Shown: in pieces, positions 34,386-42,820 of the stretch
How the letters are laid out: each line of letters begins with the position of its first letter
Position numbering within the stretch: position 1 is the first letter of the stretch
Source of the DNA: Clostridiaceae bacterium
GTDB taxonomy: Bacteria; Bacillota; Clostridia; Oscillospirales; Butyricicoccaceae
Assembly (NCBI GenBank): GCA_018383195.1
Contig: JAGZOP010000011.1
Location: forward strand, 1-64,000
Length of the DNA: 64,000 nucleotides
Direction of reading: 5' to 3'
Translations under genes and position numbers: made by a program
Notes under the pieces: model-generated
Seen by the model: the letters and a program-made list of their open reading frames with translations, nothing else
Database searches by the model: none
Told to the model about the DNA's origin: nothing

Positions 34386-34856
34386 TCAACGCATAGTTCC
34401 ATCCGAAATTTCTTTCTCCATACATACGATACTGCGGTCGTTGGTGAATTCGCCAAACGATGCACAGCGGGTATACCCCATTCGTTCATAGGCTGTAATC
34501 GTTTCAAACATATCTGTGTAGGTTTCTATGACTGCACGATGACATCCCGAGGCAGCCGCATGTGCTTCCAACTCTTTTACCAGTCGGGTCGCAATACTGT
34601 GCTTGCGAAATTCCGGCTTTACAAACATCCGTTTAATTTCTGCCGTTACTGCATCTATTGCGCGCCAACAGCAGCATCCGACCGGTTGACCTTCCGTGTA
34701 AGCAACCGCAGCGCAAGCCATACTGTCCATATCATGATATTTATGATACTTTTGTATAGTTTCTCCATAACGTTCCACAAAAAACGTATCCAGTTCCTTT
34801 ACCAGATTCAATAAATCCGGATGGTCAGATTCCACAAATTCGATTTTCACGTGCAT
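34386..34856 (-). CDS. GNAT family N-acetyltransferase
   Basis: 156 residues with the GNAT acetyl-CoA motif MFVKPEFRKHSIATRLVKELE (about 91-111, in the form VKPEFRKHSIATRL) and the C-terminal ITAYERMGYTRCASFGEF strand. The general family is clear, the acceptor unknown. The start at 34856 follows GGGAAGTG. It lies between rimI and the small unknown gene in the polA-tsaD group. Confidence 0.85.
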   Translation of the reverse strand: MHVKIEFVESDHPDLLNLVKELDTFFVERYGETIQKYHKYHDMDSMACAAVAYTEGQPVGCCCWRAIDAVTAEIKRMFVKPEFRKHSIATRLVKELEAHAAASGCHRAVIETYTDMFETITAYERMGYTRCASFGEFTNDRSIVCMEKEISDGTMR

Positions 34857-34869
34857 CACTTCCCTGCGC

Positions 34870-35307
34870 TCAAAAATATTTTGTCATTAAGACCGCATCC
34901 TCTTTGGGATTGCTGTAAAACCCTTTACGCACCCCTACTTCACAATACCCCTGCCCTTCATAGAGAGCAATTGCAGCAGCATTCGATTGACGCACTTCGA
35001 GTGTGATAAAAGCAAGTCCTTTTTCTTTGGCACGGGCAGATAATTGATTCAGCAGCATACGTGCAATCCCTCTTCGGCGCGCTTTTGGAGAGACTGCGAC
35101 ATTGGTAATATACCCTTCATCCAGAACGGTCTGACACCCAACATATCCAAGTGCTGTACCGTTTTCCTCTGCAACAAGGAACAGATGATCTTGATTTCCA
35201 AGTTCCTCGCCAAGGGATTCTGCGCTCCATGGTGCATGGAAACACTGACGTTCGATCTCAGCAAGCATTTTCAAATGCTGAGCAGCCATTGGAACAATCT
35301 GAATCAT
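34870..35307 (-). CDS. rimI: Ribosomal protein S18-alanine N-acetyltransferase
   Basis: 145 residues, a compact GNAT enzyme with CFHAPWSAESLGEE near residue 22, the acetyl-CoA loop VSPKARRRGIARMLL (about 71-85) and LEVRQSNAAAIALYEGQGY, the RimI signature. It acetylates the N-terminal alanine of S18 in its classical form. Its start overlaps the stop of the phosphatase gene by 4 bases. rimI close to tsaD is a widely conserved neighbourhood. Confidence 0.92.
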   Translation of the reverse strand: MIQIVPMAAQHLKMLAEIERQCFHAPWSAESLGEELGNQDHLFLVAEENGTALGYVGCQTVLDEGYITNVAVSPKARRRGIARMLLNQLSARAKEKGLAFITLEVRQSNAAAIALYEGQGYCEVGVRKGFYSNPKEDAVLMTKYF

Positions 35308-35735
35308 TTTTTCAGCCTTTCAATGATGTGCGCAACTGCTTTCTGAATCTGCGCAGCACAGCGCCGATAAGTTTCCAAGTCACCGCCAAACGGATCGGAA
35401 ATATCGAGTTCGGATAACGTAAACAGCTTGTCTTCCACCTGCGGGAACATTTCCAGCACGCGGTCATAATGCGCGCCCGTCATACATACCAGATATTTTG
35501 CATTTTGCGCCATTTCCGCAGTCAGCATTCTGGATGCATGTGCATGAATATCTGCACCGAATTCTGCTGCTGCTTCAACCGCATATACAGATGCCGGCAA
35601 GCCATCTGTCGTAAAAAGTCCAGCCGAAGCGGCATGCAGACCAGTTTTCTCTTCTCCGTGCAAAACGCGAAACATGCCTTCCGCCATAGGGCTTCGGCAG
35701 GTGTTTCCTGTGCATAAAAATAAAATTTCGTCCAT
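35304..35735 (-). CDS. Low-molecular-weight protein arginine phosphatase (YwlE-like)
   Basis: 143 residues with the phosphatase loop CTGNTCRSPMAEG (8-20) and the general-acid DPFGGD near residue 115. The Thr in CTGNTCRS is the residue linked in B. subtilis YwlE to specificity for phospho-arginine over phospho-tyrosine, so a protein arginine phosphatase is the best call. No McsB-like kinase gene is in the window. It lies 59 bases downstream of polA. Confidence 0.85.
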   Translation of the reverse strand: MDEILFLCTGNTCRSPMAEGMFRVLHGEEKTGLHAASAGLFTTDGLPASVYAVEAAAEFGADIHAHASRMLTAEMAQNAKYLVCMTGAHYDRVLEMFPQVEDKLFTLSELDISDPFGGDLETYRRCAAQIQKAVAHIIERLKK

Positions 35736-35794
35736 AATTTTGTCATTCCTCCATAGTGTAAAGTATACTGCCAGTTGCCTTTACAGCATGTAAA

Positions 35795-38440
35795 TCAACC
35801 TTTTGCCGTATACCAATCATGTCCTGCATGCGCTTCTGCAACAAGCGGCGCATCCATTTGCAGAGCGCCCTGCATTTCCTCGGTCAGCAGACGGGTAACC
35901 GCCTCCTGTTCCTCAATCGGCGCTTCAAGAATCAGTTCGTCATGCACCTGCAAAATCAGACGGCTTTTGTAGCCTTCTTCGCGCAGGCGACGCCAAACCC
36001 GCAGCATGGCAATTTTAATGATATCTGCCGCAGTACCTTGGATTGGAGTATTCATCGCAACACGTTCTCCGAACGAACGGATTGCAAAACTCTTGCTCTG
36101 TAGTTCCGGCAGGTAGCGTCTGCGCCCAAACAGCGTCTCTACATAGCCATGTTCTTTTGCATAACTTTTGCTTTCCTGCATATAGCGATCTACACCCGGA
36201 TAAGTTGCAAGATAGCTTTTGATAAACTCCCCTGCCTGCTTGCGTGTCACCCCGATGTCTCCGGCAAGCGCAAAGTCCGAAATGCCATATACAATACCAA
36301 AGTTGACCGCCTTACAGCTAGAGCGCATTTGACCAGTCACTTCTTCAAGCGGTACGCCATAGACCTTGGACGCTGTAGCAGCATGGATGTCCTGACCATG
36401 CCGGAATGCTTCCAGCATCGTCTCATCCTGCGCAATATGAGCAAGCACACGCAATTCAATCTGTGAGTAGTCGGCATCGATCAGAATATGCTGTTCATCT
36501 TCTGCCACAAACATACGACGCAGTTCGCGTCCCAACTCGGTACGCACCGGAATGTTTTGCAGATTGGGGTCTACCGATGACAACCGCCCGGTCGCTGTGA
36601 CTGTTTGTTGAAAGTGGGAATGAATACGACCATCAATGGGGTTGATAACTTTGAGCAGACCATCGACATAAGTGCTCTTCAGTTTGGTGAGCTGACGATA
36701 TTCAAGCACTTCCCCAACAATGGGATGATAACCGGAAATGGCTTCAAGCACCTCAGCACTGGTCGAATATCCGCTCTTGGTCTTTTTCTGAACAGGCAGT
36801 CCCAAACGTTCAAACAGCACTTCTCCAAGCTGTTTGGGGGAGTTAATGTTAAACTCACCGTTTGCATCGGCATAAATTTTTTCAGTCAGCTGCGCAATAC
36901 GCCCATCCAACATTTCACCGAATTCACGAAGCAGCGCAGGATCTGCCTTGCAGCCAATGTGCTGCATATCCGCAAGTACGGTCATAAGCGGTAATTCCAA
37001 ATCGTAATACAGCTCTTTCAGTTTCGGCTGTTCTTCAAGCCGCGCACAAAGCTCTAAATGCAGCTTCTTTACGGCAACAGTCCAACGCACGAGCAGCGAA
37101 ACTGTTTCATCCATACCACCAAGCGGTGCAAATGCTTCCGCTTCTTCAAAAGAGGCATCCGGAAGTTCTGTATTCAAGTAAGAAAGAGAAACTCGCTGCA
37201 AATCAAAAGAGCCTTCGGCAGGATTCAGCAAATATGCTGCAAGGCAAGTATCAAACGCAACCCCGGCAGGCTGAATCCCGCATCCCATCAGCCAGGCAAG
37301 ATGCTCCTTCGCATCGTGCATCACAAGCTGAATTTTACCTGAAAAGATGCGCCGCAGCAGTTCAAACCATACATCCTCTGAAAAATCCTGCTCCAGAAAA
37401 ACTGCTGCACCTTGTGCGTCCAACAGGCAGAATGCGTGATGCCGCGCCGTCAGATAAAATGCTGCCGGTGCATCGGTGCACTGCCGGATTCGCGTAAACC
37501 CGGCTTCCTCATCTGTAATGACTGCAACCTCAATCTGTACGTTCTGTTCCGGTTCTGCCGGCACATGATCTGCACGCAAACCCAGACGTTTAATGAAGCT
37601 TTTAAACTCTAGGCGCGTAAGCAGCTCATACAGCGCGTCTTCATCGATAAATTCCTCCGGCAGTGCAGTCGGGTCGAGCGGCAGCGGCGCATTCCGGTCA
37701 ATCGTTGCCAGCCAATAACTGTCTCTGGCGCTCTGTTCCCCATTCAGCAGCTTTTCACGCACACCTTTTTTGATGTCTGCGCTATCTATGTTTTCATAGA
37801 TTCCATCCAATGTCCCAAAGCGCAGCAGCAGATTCATGGCAGTTTTTTGTCCCACGCCGGGCACACCCGAAATATTGTCCGAAGAATCACCCATCAGCGC
37901 CTTGAGGTCAATCAGCTGCATTGGAGCAAACCCATACTCCTCACGGAACAGTTCTTCATCATATTTCGTCGTAGTGGTCTGCCCCATGCGTGTGACCACC
38001 AAACGTACTGTCGTACCACCGCCGACCAACTGCAAGCTGTCTCGGTCTCCGGTGACAATCACACATTCATCACCGTGTTCATTTAATTCGCGGCTAATGG
38101 TGCCAATCAGATCATCAGCTTCATAACCGGCGAGTTCACAGCAGGTTACGCCGAGTTTATCGAGCACCTCCTTCATTACAGGCAGCTGAACAACAAGTTC
38201 ATCCGGCATGCCTTTTCGCGTTGCTTTATACGTATCAAATTTCTTGTGCCGAAACGTCTTTTCCCGCACATCAAAACATACGATCGTGCGATCGGGTGTT
38301 TCCTCATCCTGCAATTTGAAGAACGTGGACAAAAACCCATAGATTGCGTTTGTATAAAGTCCTTCGTGGTTGGTCAGCATTCGCACGCCATAAAACGCAC
38401 GGTTTAGAATGCTATTGCCGTCGATCACCATTATTTTCAT
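35795..38440 (-). CDS. polA: DNA polymerase I
   Basis: 881 residues. The 5'-nuclease domain (1-290) shows IDGNSILNRAFYG and GVPGVGQKTAMNLL. The middle 3'-5' exonuclease-like domain (about 300-480) lacks the usual DxE metal motif, so proofreading is probably absent, as in Bacillus PolA. The polymerase domain (about 500-881) has LLIDADYSQIELRVLAH (motif A, in the form IDADYSQIELR), RSSCKAVNFGIVYG (motif B) and LQVHDELI (motif C). It fills gaps in repair and removes Okazaki primers. First gene of the operon running to tsaD, with a strong promoter. Confidence 0.97.
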   Translation of the reverse strand: MKIMVIDGNSILNRAFYGVRMLTNHEGLYTNAIYGFLSTFFKLQDEETPDRTIVCFDVREKTFRHKKFDTYKATRKGMPDELVVQLPVMKEVLDKLGVTCCELAGYEADDLIGTISRELNEHGDECVIVTGDRDSLQLVGGGTTVRLVVTRMGQTTTTKYDEELFREEYGFAPMQLIDLKALMGDSSDNISGVPGVGQKTAMNLLLRFGTLDGIYENIDSADIKKGVREKLLNGEQSARDSYWLATIDRNAPLPLDPTALPEEFIDEDALYELLTRLEFKSFIKRLGLRADHVPAEPEQNVQIEVAVITDEEAGFTRIRQCTDAPAAFYLTARHHAFCLLDAQGAAVFLEQDFSEDVWFELLRRIFSGKIQLVMHDAKEHLAWLMGCGIQPAGVAFDTCLAAYLLNPAEGSFDLQRVSLSYLNTELPDASFEEAEAFAPLGGMDETVSLLVRWTVAVKKLHLELCARLEEQPKLKELYYDLELPLMTVLADMQHIGCKADPALLREFGEMLDGRIAQLTEKIYADANGEFNINSPKQLGEVLFERLGLPVQKKTKSGYSTSAEVLEAISGYHPIVGEVLEYRQLTKLKSTYVDGLLKVINPIDGRIHSHFQQTVTATGRLSSVDPNLQNIPVRTELGRELRRMFVAEDEQHILIDADYSQIELRVLAHIAQDETMLEAFRHGQDIHAATASKVYGVPLEEVTGQMRSSCKAVNFGIVYGISDFALAGDIGVTRKQAGEFIKSYLATYPGVDRYMQESKSYAKEHGYVETLFGRRRYLPELQSKSFAIRSFGERVAMNTPIQGTAADIIKIAMLRVWRRLREEGYKSRLILQVHDELILEAPIEEQEAVTRLLTEEMQGALQMDAPLVAEAHAGHDWYTAKG

Positions 38441-38476
38441 GGGTTGTATCCCTCATTCCAAACATAATTAATAAAT

Positions 38477-38505
38477 ATTATACTCCATTTTTATTTCATA
38501 TACAA
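38477..38505 (-). promoter_or_regulatory. Promoter of the polA operon
   Basis: Minus-strand TTGTAT (38505-38500), 17 bases, TATAAT (38482-38477), 37 bases before the polA ATG. Confidence 0.8.
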
Positions 38506-38506
38506 G

Positions 38507-38535
38507 AAAATGCAGGCTTTCGCCTGCATTTTTTC
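38507..38535 (-). terminator. Terminator after the PTS IIC-like gene
   Basis: AAAATGCAGG-6-CCTGCATTTT directly after the stop codon, T-rich on both sides. Confidence 0.9.
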
Positions 38536-39618
38536 TCAAGAATTCAATTTTAAATCGTTTTCACGAATCCATCCAATCTTACGGAGTCCCTCACAAAAAA
38601 TAACAGACAACGCTGCCGGCAGTACAAAACTGATGAGAAGCAGTCCCATCCATTCCCATACTCCGGGCATGATTGCTGCTGCACCATTTGCAATCGCTTC
38701 TTTGCTCGGAGAGATCCAGCCTGTATACACACCAATTTGTCCAACTAAGCCGCAGGTTCCCATTCCGGAGGAAACCGCTGCTCCATTCATTTCTAATCCA
38801 AATATGCAGGTTGCAATCGGACCTGTAATTGCCGATGCCAATGTAGGTGGAATCCAAATGCGCGGGTTATGTACGATATTCCCCATTTGCAGCATGGAAG
38901 TGCCAAGTCCCTGCGAAATCAGACCTCCCCACTTATTTTCACGAAAGCTCATAACCGCAAATCCGACCATCTGCGCACAGCATCCCGCAACTGCCGCACC
39001 GCCGGCAAGACCGGTAAGACCCAGTGCAGCGCAAATTGCTGCCGATGAAATTGGCAGTGTCAGTGCCATACCAACGAGGACGGATACTATAATGCCCATC
39101 AGGAATGGCTGCAAATCGGTTGCCCACATAATCAATTTCCCGACAGAAGAAGCCGCTTTGCCAATCCCAGGCGCCCACCACGCAGCAAGCATGCAGCCCG
39201 AAAAAATTGTGACAAACGGCGTGACTAAAATATCAATTTTTGTTTCTTTGGAGACCAGTTTTCCGAGTTCTGCTGCAAGAATCGAGATAACCAGTACGGA
39301 AAGCGGTCCGCCTGCGCCGCCAAGTTCGTTCGAAGCTGCGCCAACTGTAATCAGCGAAAACAGCACAAGCGGCGGGCAACGCAGCGCCCAGCCAATCGCG
39401 CACGCCATAGCCGCTCCGACTACATGCTGTTCTTTTGCAAACGCGCCGACCTGTTCCAATACTCCAACACCCATCTGCGTTCCTAGTGTACCGACGATGG
39501 TACCAATCAGCAGTGATGCAAACAATCCCTGCGCCATTGCGCCAAGCGCATCTACGCCATAGCGTTTTGCCGAGATTTCAATATCTTTCCTTTTTAAAAA
39601 CTCGTGGATTTCAGACAT
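38536..39618 (-). CDS. PTS_EIIC_2-type membrane protein (putative sugar transporter IIC)
   Basis: 360 residues with about ten membrane segments rich in Gly and Ala. The long Gly-rich helices (LPISSAAICAALGLTGLAGG, GCCAQMVGFAVMSFRENKWGG, GLGTSMLQMGNIVHNPRIWIPP) fit the PTS_EIIC_2 family. There are no IIA or IIB domains here or next door, so phosphotransfer partners, if any, lie elsewhere; the substrate is unknown. Start 39618 follows TAGGAGT and gives MSEIHEFLK; the longer open frame is rejected. Its own promoter and terminator make it a single-gene unit. Confidence 0.82.
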   Translation of the reverse strand: MSEIHEFLKRKDIEISAKRYGVDALGAMAQGLFASLLIGTIVGTLGTQMGVGVLEQVGAFAKEQHVVGAAMACAIGWALRCPPLVLFSLITVGAASNELGGAGGPLSVLVISILAAELGKLVSKETKIDILVTPFVTIFSGCMLAAWWAPGIGKAASSVGKLIMWATDLQPFLMGIIVSVLVGMALTLPISSAAICAALGLTGLAGGAAVAGCCAQMVGFAVMSFRENKWGGLISQGLGTSMLQMGNIVHNPRIWIPPTLASAITGPIATCIFGLEMNGAAVSSGMGTCGLVGQIGVYTGWISPSKEAIANGAAAIMPGVWEWMGLLLISFVLPAALSVIFCEGLRKIGWIRENDLKLNS

Positions 39619-39656
39619 GGTTTTTACTCCTATCACATATGTCTTGTCACATGTCA

Positions 39657-39685
39657 AGTATATCAGAACTCCCAACAAATTGCAA
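39657..39685 (-). promoter_or_regulatory. Promoter of the PTS IIC-like gene
   Basis: Minus-strand TTGCAA (39685-39680), 17 bases, TATACT (39662-39657). An imperfect palindrome CTTG-8-CAAG (39642-39657) overlaps the region just past it. Confidence 0.7.
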
Positions 39686-39702
39686 GCATATTTTCATACT
39701 CA

Positions 39703-39753
39703 AAATACAAATCGCCGGCAGCAGGAATCTTCTGCCGCCGACGGTTTGTATTT
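39703..39753 (-). terminator. Terminator after the sensor kinase gene
   Basis: AAATACAAA and TTTGTATTT arms enclose a second GC-rich stem (CGGCAGCAG/CTGCCGCCG), 14 bases after the stop. Confidence 0.75.
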
Positions 39754-39766
39754 GTGTATTACGAAA

Positions 39767-41848
39767 TCAGTTTTCCATTTTATCGAAATCCAGAACAATT
39801 TTAAACAGGTCACCATCCACCATCAAACCAAACCGTCCATGCATCAGTTCGGTCAGGCTGCGTGCAATAGACAATCCCAAGCCGCTGCCCTCGGTCGCGC
39901 GGGAAGCATCGCCGCGCACAAAGCGTTCCATCAATTCATCAGACGAAATATTGATTCGTTCACGAGAAATATTCCGCAAGGAAATGATAACACGGTTGTC
40001 TGCCGACTCCAAATCAATATAGACCCGGGTACCCGGCATCGCATATTTGACAATATTTCCGAGCAGATTATCGAAAATCCGCCATAAAAGGCGTCCATCT
40101 GCATAGATAGACGGTTCATCTTCAGGCACAGTCAAAATAGTCTCCAAATTTTTACCGTTCATGCGTTCGCTGTACTCCCCAACACACTGACGAAGCAATT
40201 CTCCTGCATGGGTACGCTCAGCATGCACGGTGATGTTACCGGTTGTGGCTTTGCTCACATCAATCAGGTCGGTAATCAACTTTTTTAGCTTTGCAGACTG
40301 ACGCTCAAGCACCTCAATATATTCCTGTGCCTGTTTACTTTCAATCGGTTCATTATGCAGCAAATCTACGTAATTGATGATGGATGTCAGCGGTGTCTTG
40401 ATATCGTGAGATACATTCGTCAGCAGTTCGTACTTCATTCGCTCACTTTTAAGCTGCTTCTGTACCGCAATCGCCATACCGTCAGAAATTGCGTTCAGAT
40501 TCTTTGCATGCTGCTGCAAGTCCCAGTACATGTGATCAATCGGGATTTTGTAATCCAGATCGCCGTTTGCCAACCGTTCACCGCCCTTCTTGAGACGGTC
40601 GAGCTGCAAGGCAAAGAAACCGACTGCCAGAAATACCAGAATATCGAGCACCACCAGACAAAGGAACATACCGCCGTCATAGCTCGCGCCCACTGCCAAC
40701 CATTCGAGCAGCAGGATTACAAGAATCGCTGCACCGAAAAGCTTCCAAACCACATTCATATGCCGAAAGAGTTCTGCAAGCTGTCGGATTGCCGCGCGAA
40801 TCCCGCGCCCCAACGCCGCGAAAAACGCCGTAATTTTATTATGCTTCCAGTTGATCTTTCCGAGTCCATCTCGTGCTTTTTCCCATGCCGGAATTTTAGG
40901 CACTGCTTCTCCGCTTCCCTTGGCAGCCTTCTCTACGTTTCTTTTTGCACGCACATGCCAGACACCGGCACGCAGCACGCGCCAAAGCCGGATGCAGAGC
41001 GCACCAATCAGTGTGCTGCGCAGCAATACCTTGCCTTTTATGCGGGCAACTGCGGTATGTCCCCACAACATTACCAAAACCGCAATAGTAAGAAGGTCTG
41101 CAACCATCAGCACGGCAGCCATCCGCATCGAATTGGCATCCGTGGGCCATGGACCATCCAGTGCTGCCGCCAACAAACTGATCACAATGACAAACAGCAC
41201 CGTAATTACATCAAATGGGATGCGATGGAATCCTCTGAACACAATCTCACCTGTCGCAGCGCTCCGCCCAGCAACCACAAGCAGGAATATCCAACTGATG
41301 ATTCCAATAAGCATGCTCGCGCCTGCCAAGTACGGATAGTTCCATCGTGCTGGATAAACCTCCTGAAACAGTTCCTTACTCTGCTGAAATGCATCATTGA
41401 CTTCAAGACTGGTATTTAGATAGATTTCATATCCCGTGGTTTCGCTGACCTGATGGTAGCTATGCTTCACATATTGATCAGAAATCACCGTCCCAAAAAC
41501 CGGGGTACGGGTTTCCACCCCGTTGTTTTGCTCAATCCGAACTGCACGCAAATTGGAATCCGTCAGATACGCCTGATAGTCTTCCCGCATGCCGTAGCTC
41601 GGTTTGGCATGTTTCTTGCTGTATTCATCCCATTCCTTCGAATGTTCGACATACTCGCTGACTTCACTCCAGCATCCAACATTTTCATAGAAGCGCATCG
41701 GATCAGCACTGGAAGCGCTGTCATTATAGCACCCTACATAAAGAGCAAGTGCGCCATAATACCCACCGATTCCCATCCCGATCAGACTGATCATAAGCAG
41801 CAGTACGGCTGCCGCCTTCGCCGGTACTGAATAAAGTTTTTTCATCAT
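39767..41848 (-). CDS. Membrane sensor histidine kinase
   Basis: 693 residues. One N-terminal membrane helix (about 12-36) is followed by a 130-residue extracellular domain, then a set of further helices (about 173-195, 215-235, 245-265, 370-415). A HAMP-like linker leads to the HisKA domain with the phospho-acceptor in NVSHDIKTPLTSI (His about 478), and an ATPase domain with DNLLGNIVKYA (N box) and EGSGLGLSIARSL (G box). It phosphorylates the response regulator encoded 34 bases upstream. The signal is unknown; a central multi-helix module resembles kinases that sense cell-envelope stress or peptides. Confidence 0.93.
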   Translation of the reverse strand: MMKKLYSVPAKAAAVLLLMISLIGMGIGGYYGALALYVGCYNDSASSADPMRFYENVGCWSEVSEYVEHSKEWDEYSKKHAKPSYGMREDYQAYLTDSNLRAVRIEQNNGVETRTPVFGTVISDQYVKHSYHQVSETTGYEIYLNTSLEVNDAFQQSKELFQEVYPARWNYPYLAGASMLIGIISWIFLLVVAGRSAATGEIVFRGFHRIPFDVITVLFVIVISLLAAALDGPWPTDANSMRMAAVLMVADLLTIAVLVMLWGHTAVARIKGKVLLRSTLIGALCIRLWRVLRAGVWHVRAKRNVEKAAKGSGEAVPKIPAWEKARDGLGKINWKHNKITAFFAALGRGIRAAIRQLAELFRHMNVVWKLFGAAILVILLLEWLAVGASYDGGMFLCLVVLDILVFLAVGFFALQLDRLKKGGERLANGDLDYKIPIDHMYWDLQQHAKNLNAISDGMAIAVQKQLKSERMKYELLTNVSHDIKTPLTSIINYVDLLHNEPIESKQAQEYIEVLERQSAKLKKLITDLIDVSKATTGNITVHAERTHAGELLRQCVGEYSERMNGKNLETILTVPEDEPSIYADGRLLWRIFDNLLGNIVKYAMPGTRVYIDLESADNRVIISLRNISRERINISSDELMERFVRGDASRATEGSGLGLSIARSLTELMHGRFGLMVDGDLFKIVLDFDKMEN

Positions 41849-41882
41849 AATCCCTCCTGTCTTGATTTCCCATCGAAACCGC

Positions 41883-42584
41883 TTAAATATTTTCCTTGCA
41901 GAATTTATATCCCTGTCCCCAAACCACTTTTAAATAACGGGGTTCCGCCGGATTGATTTCGATTTTTTCTCTCAGATGCCGGATATGTACCGCGACTGTC
42001 GCATCTGAACCGCCATATGCACCGCCTTCCCACACGGTTTCATAGATTTTTTTTGAAGAATACACCTTATCGGCATTCTGCATCAAAAGGCGCAGAATAC
42101 TGTACTCGATTGGCGTCAGTGAAACCGGTTCCCCGTCTACTGTTACACGCTTGCTGTCATCGTCCAACATCACTCCGCCAATGGTCACCAGATTGGCTTG
42201 CTGCGCTGGCATAGAACCAAGCATCGTATAGCGTCTGAGCTGGCTCTTTACCCGCGCAACCACTTCAACCGGGTTAAACGGCTTGGTAACATAATCGTCT
42301 GCACCAATGGTGAGTCCTAAAATTTTATCCGTATCCTCCGACTTCGCCGTTAATAAAATCACCGGAATATTACTCAGCTCCCGTAATTTCGCGGTAGCAG
42401 CAATACCATCCATGACCGGCATCATAATATCCATTAAGCAGAGATGAACCTCTTCATTTTTTAAAATCGACAACGCCTCGCTGCCAGTATATGCAGATAA
42501 AACACGATACCCTTCTGCACTAAGGTAAATTTTTAGTGCCGCAACAATATCACGGTCATCATCGCAGACCAGAATACTGTACAT
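41883..42584 (-). CDS. OmpR/PhoB-type response regulator
   Basis: 233 residues from ATG 42584 after GGGGAGGG. The receiver domain shows CDDDRD (acidic pocket), Asp in LMDIMMPVMDG, TAKSEDTDK and KPFNPVE; the C-terminal winged helix runs from SLTPIEYSILRLLM to DATVAVHIRHLREKIE and VWGQGYKFC. It pairs with the histidine kinase encoded downstream. A perfect 16-bp palindrome in the divergent upstream region is a candidate self-regulatory site. Confidence 0.96.
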   Translation of the reverse strand: MYSILVCDDDRDIVAALKIYLSAEGYRVLSAYTGSEALSILKNEEVHLCLMDIMMPVMDGIAATAKLRELSNIPVILLTAKSEDTDKILGLTIGADDYVTKPFNPVEVVARVKSQLRRYTMLGSMPAQQANLVTIGGVMLDDDSKRVTVDGEPVSLTPIEYSILRLLMQNADKVYSSKKIYETVWEGGAYGGSDATVAVHIRHLREKIEINPAEPRYLKVVWGQGYKFCKENI

Positions 42585-42648
42585 ATGTCCCTCCCCTTTC
42601 TGATCTATATTATTACATAAAATCATTTAAAAACAAAGTAGCCAACTA

Positions 42649-42664
42649 TTTAAGAATTCTTAAA
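42649..42664. promoter_or_regulatory. Perfect 16-bp palindrome between the response regulator and pfk
   Basis: TTTAAGAATTCTTAAA, perfectly symmetric, 65 bases upstream of the regulator gene and 157 upstream of pfk. The rest of this 236-base gap holds a TATACT -10 box for pfk (about 42726) without a convincing -35. Confidence 0.5.
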
Positions 42665-42820
42665 GGCAGTAAATCTTCACTTCCATTTTACGGATTGCTT
42701 TCTATACACATCGTTTATTTTGTGTTATACTGTTGTCAAGCAATTTACGTTGTGAAATCTCCCCAGCTGCATAAATCTATGCTCCCTGCTGTAAATACAA
42801 AGAAGAAGGAAGGATTGCAA

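Noticed and set aside
38510..39562. 350-codon plus-strand open frame opposite the PTS IIC-like gene
   Set aside because: Pro/Ser/Ala-rich shadow that starts inside the terminator; no ribosome site.
40355..41419. 354-codon plus-strand open frame opposite the histidine kinase
   Set aside because: Shadow frame; kinase motifs on the other strand are unambiguous.
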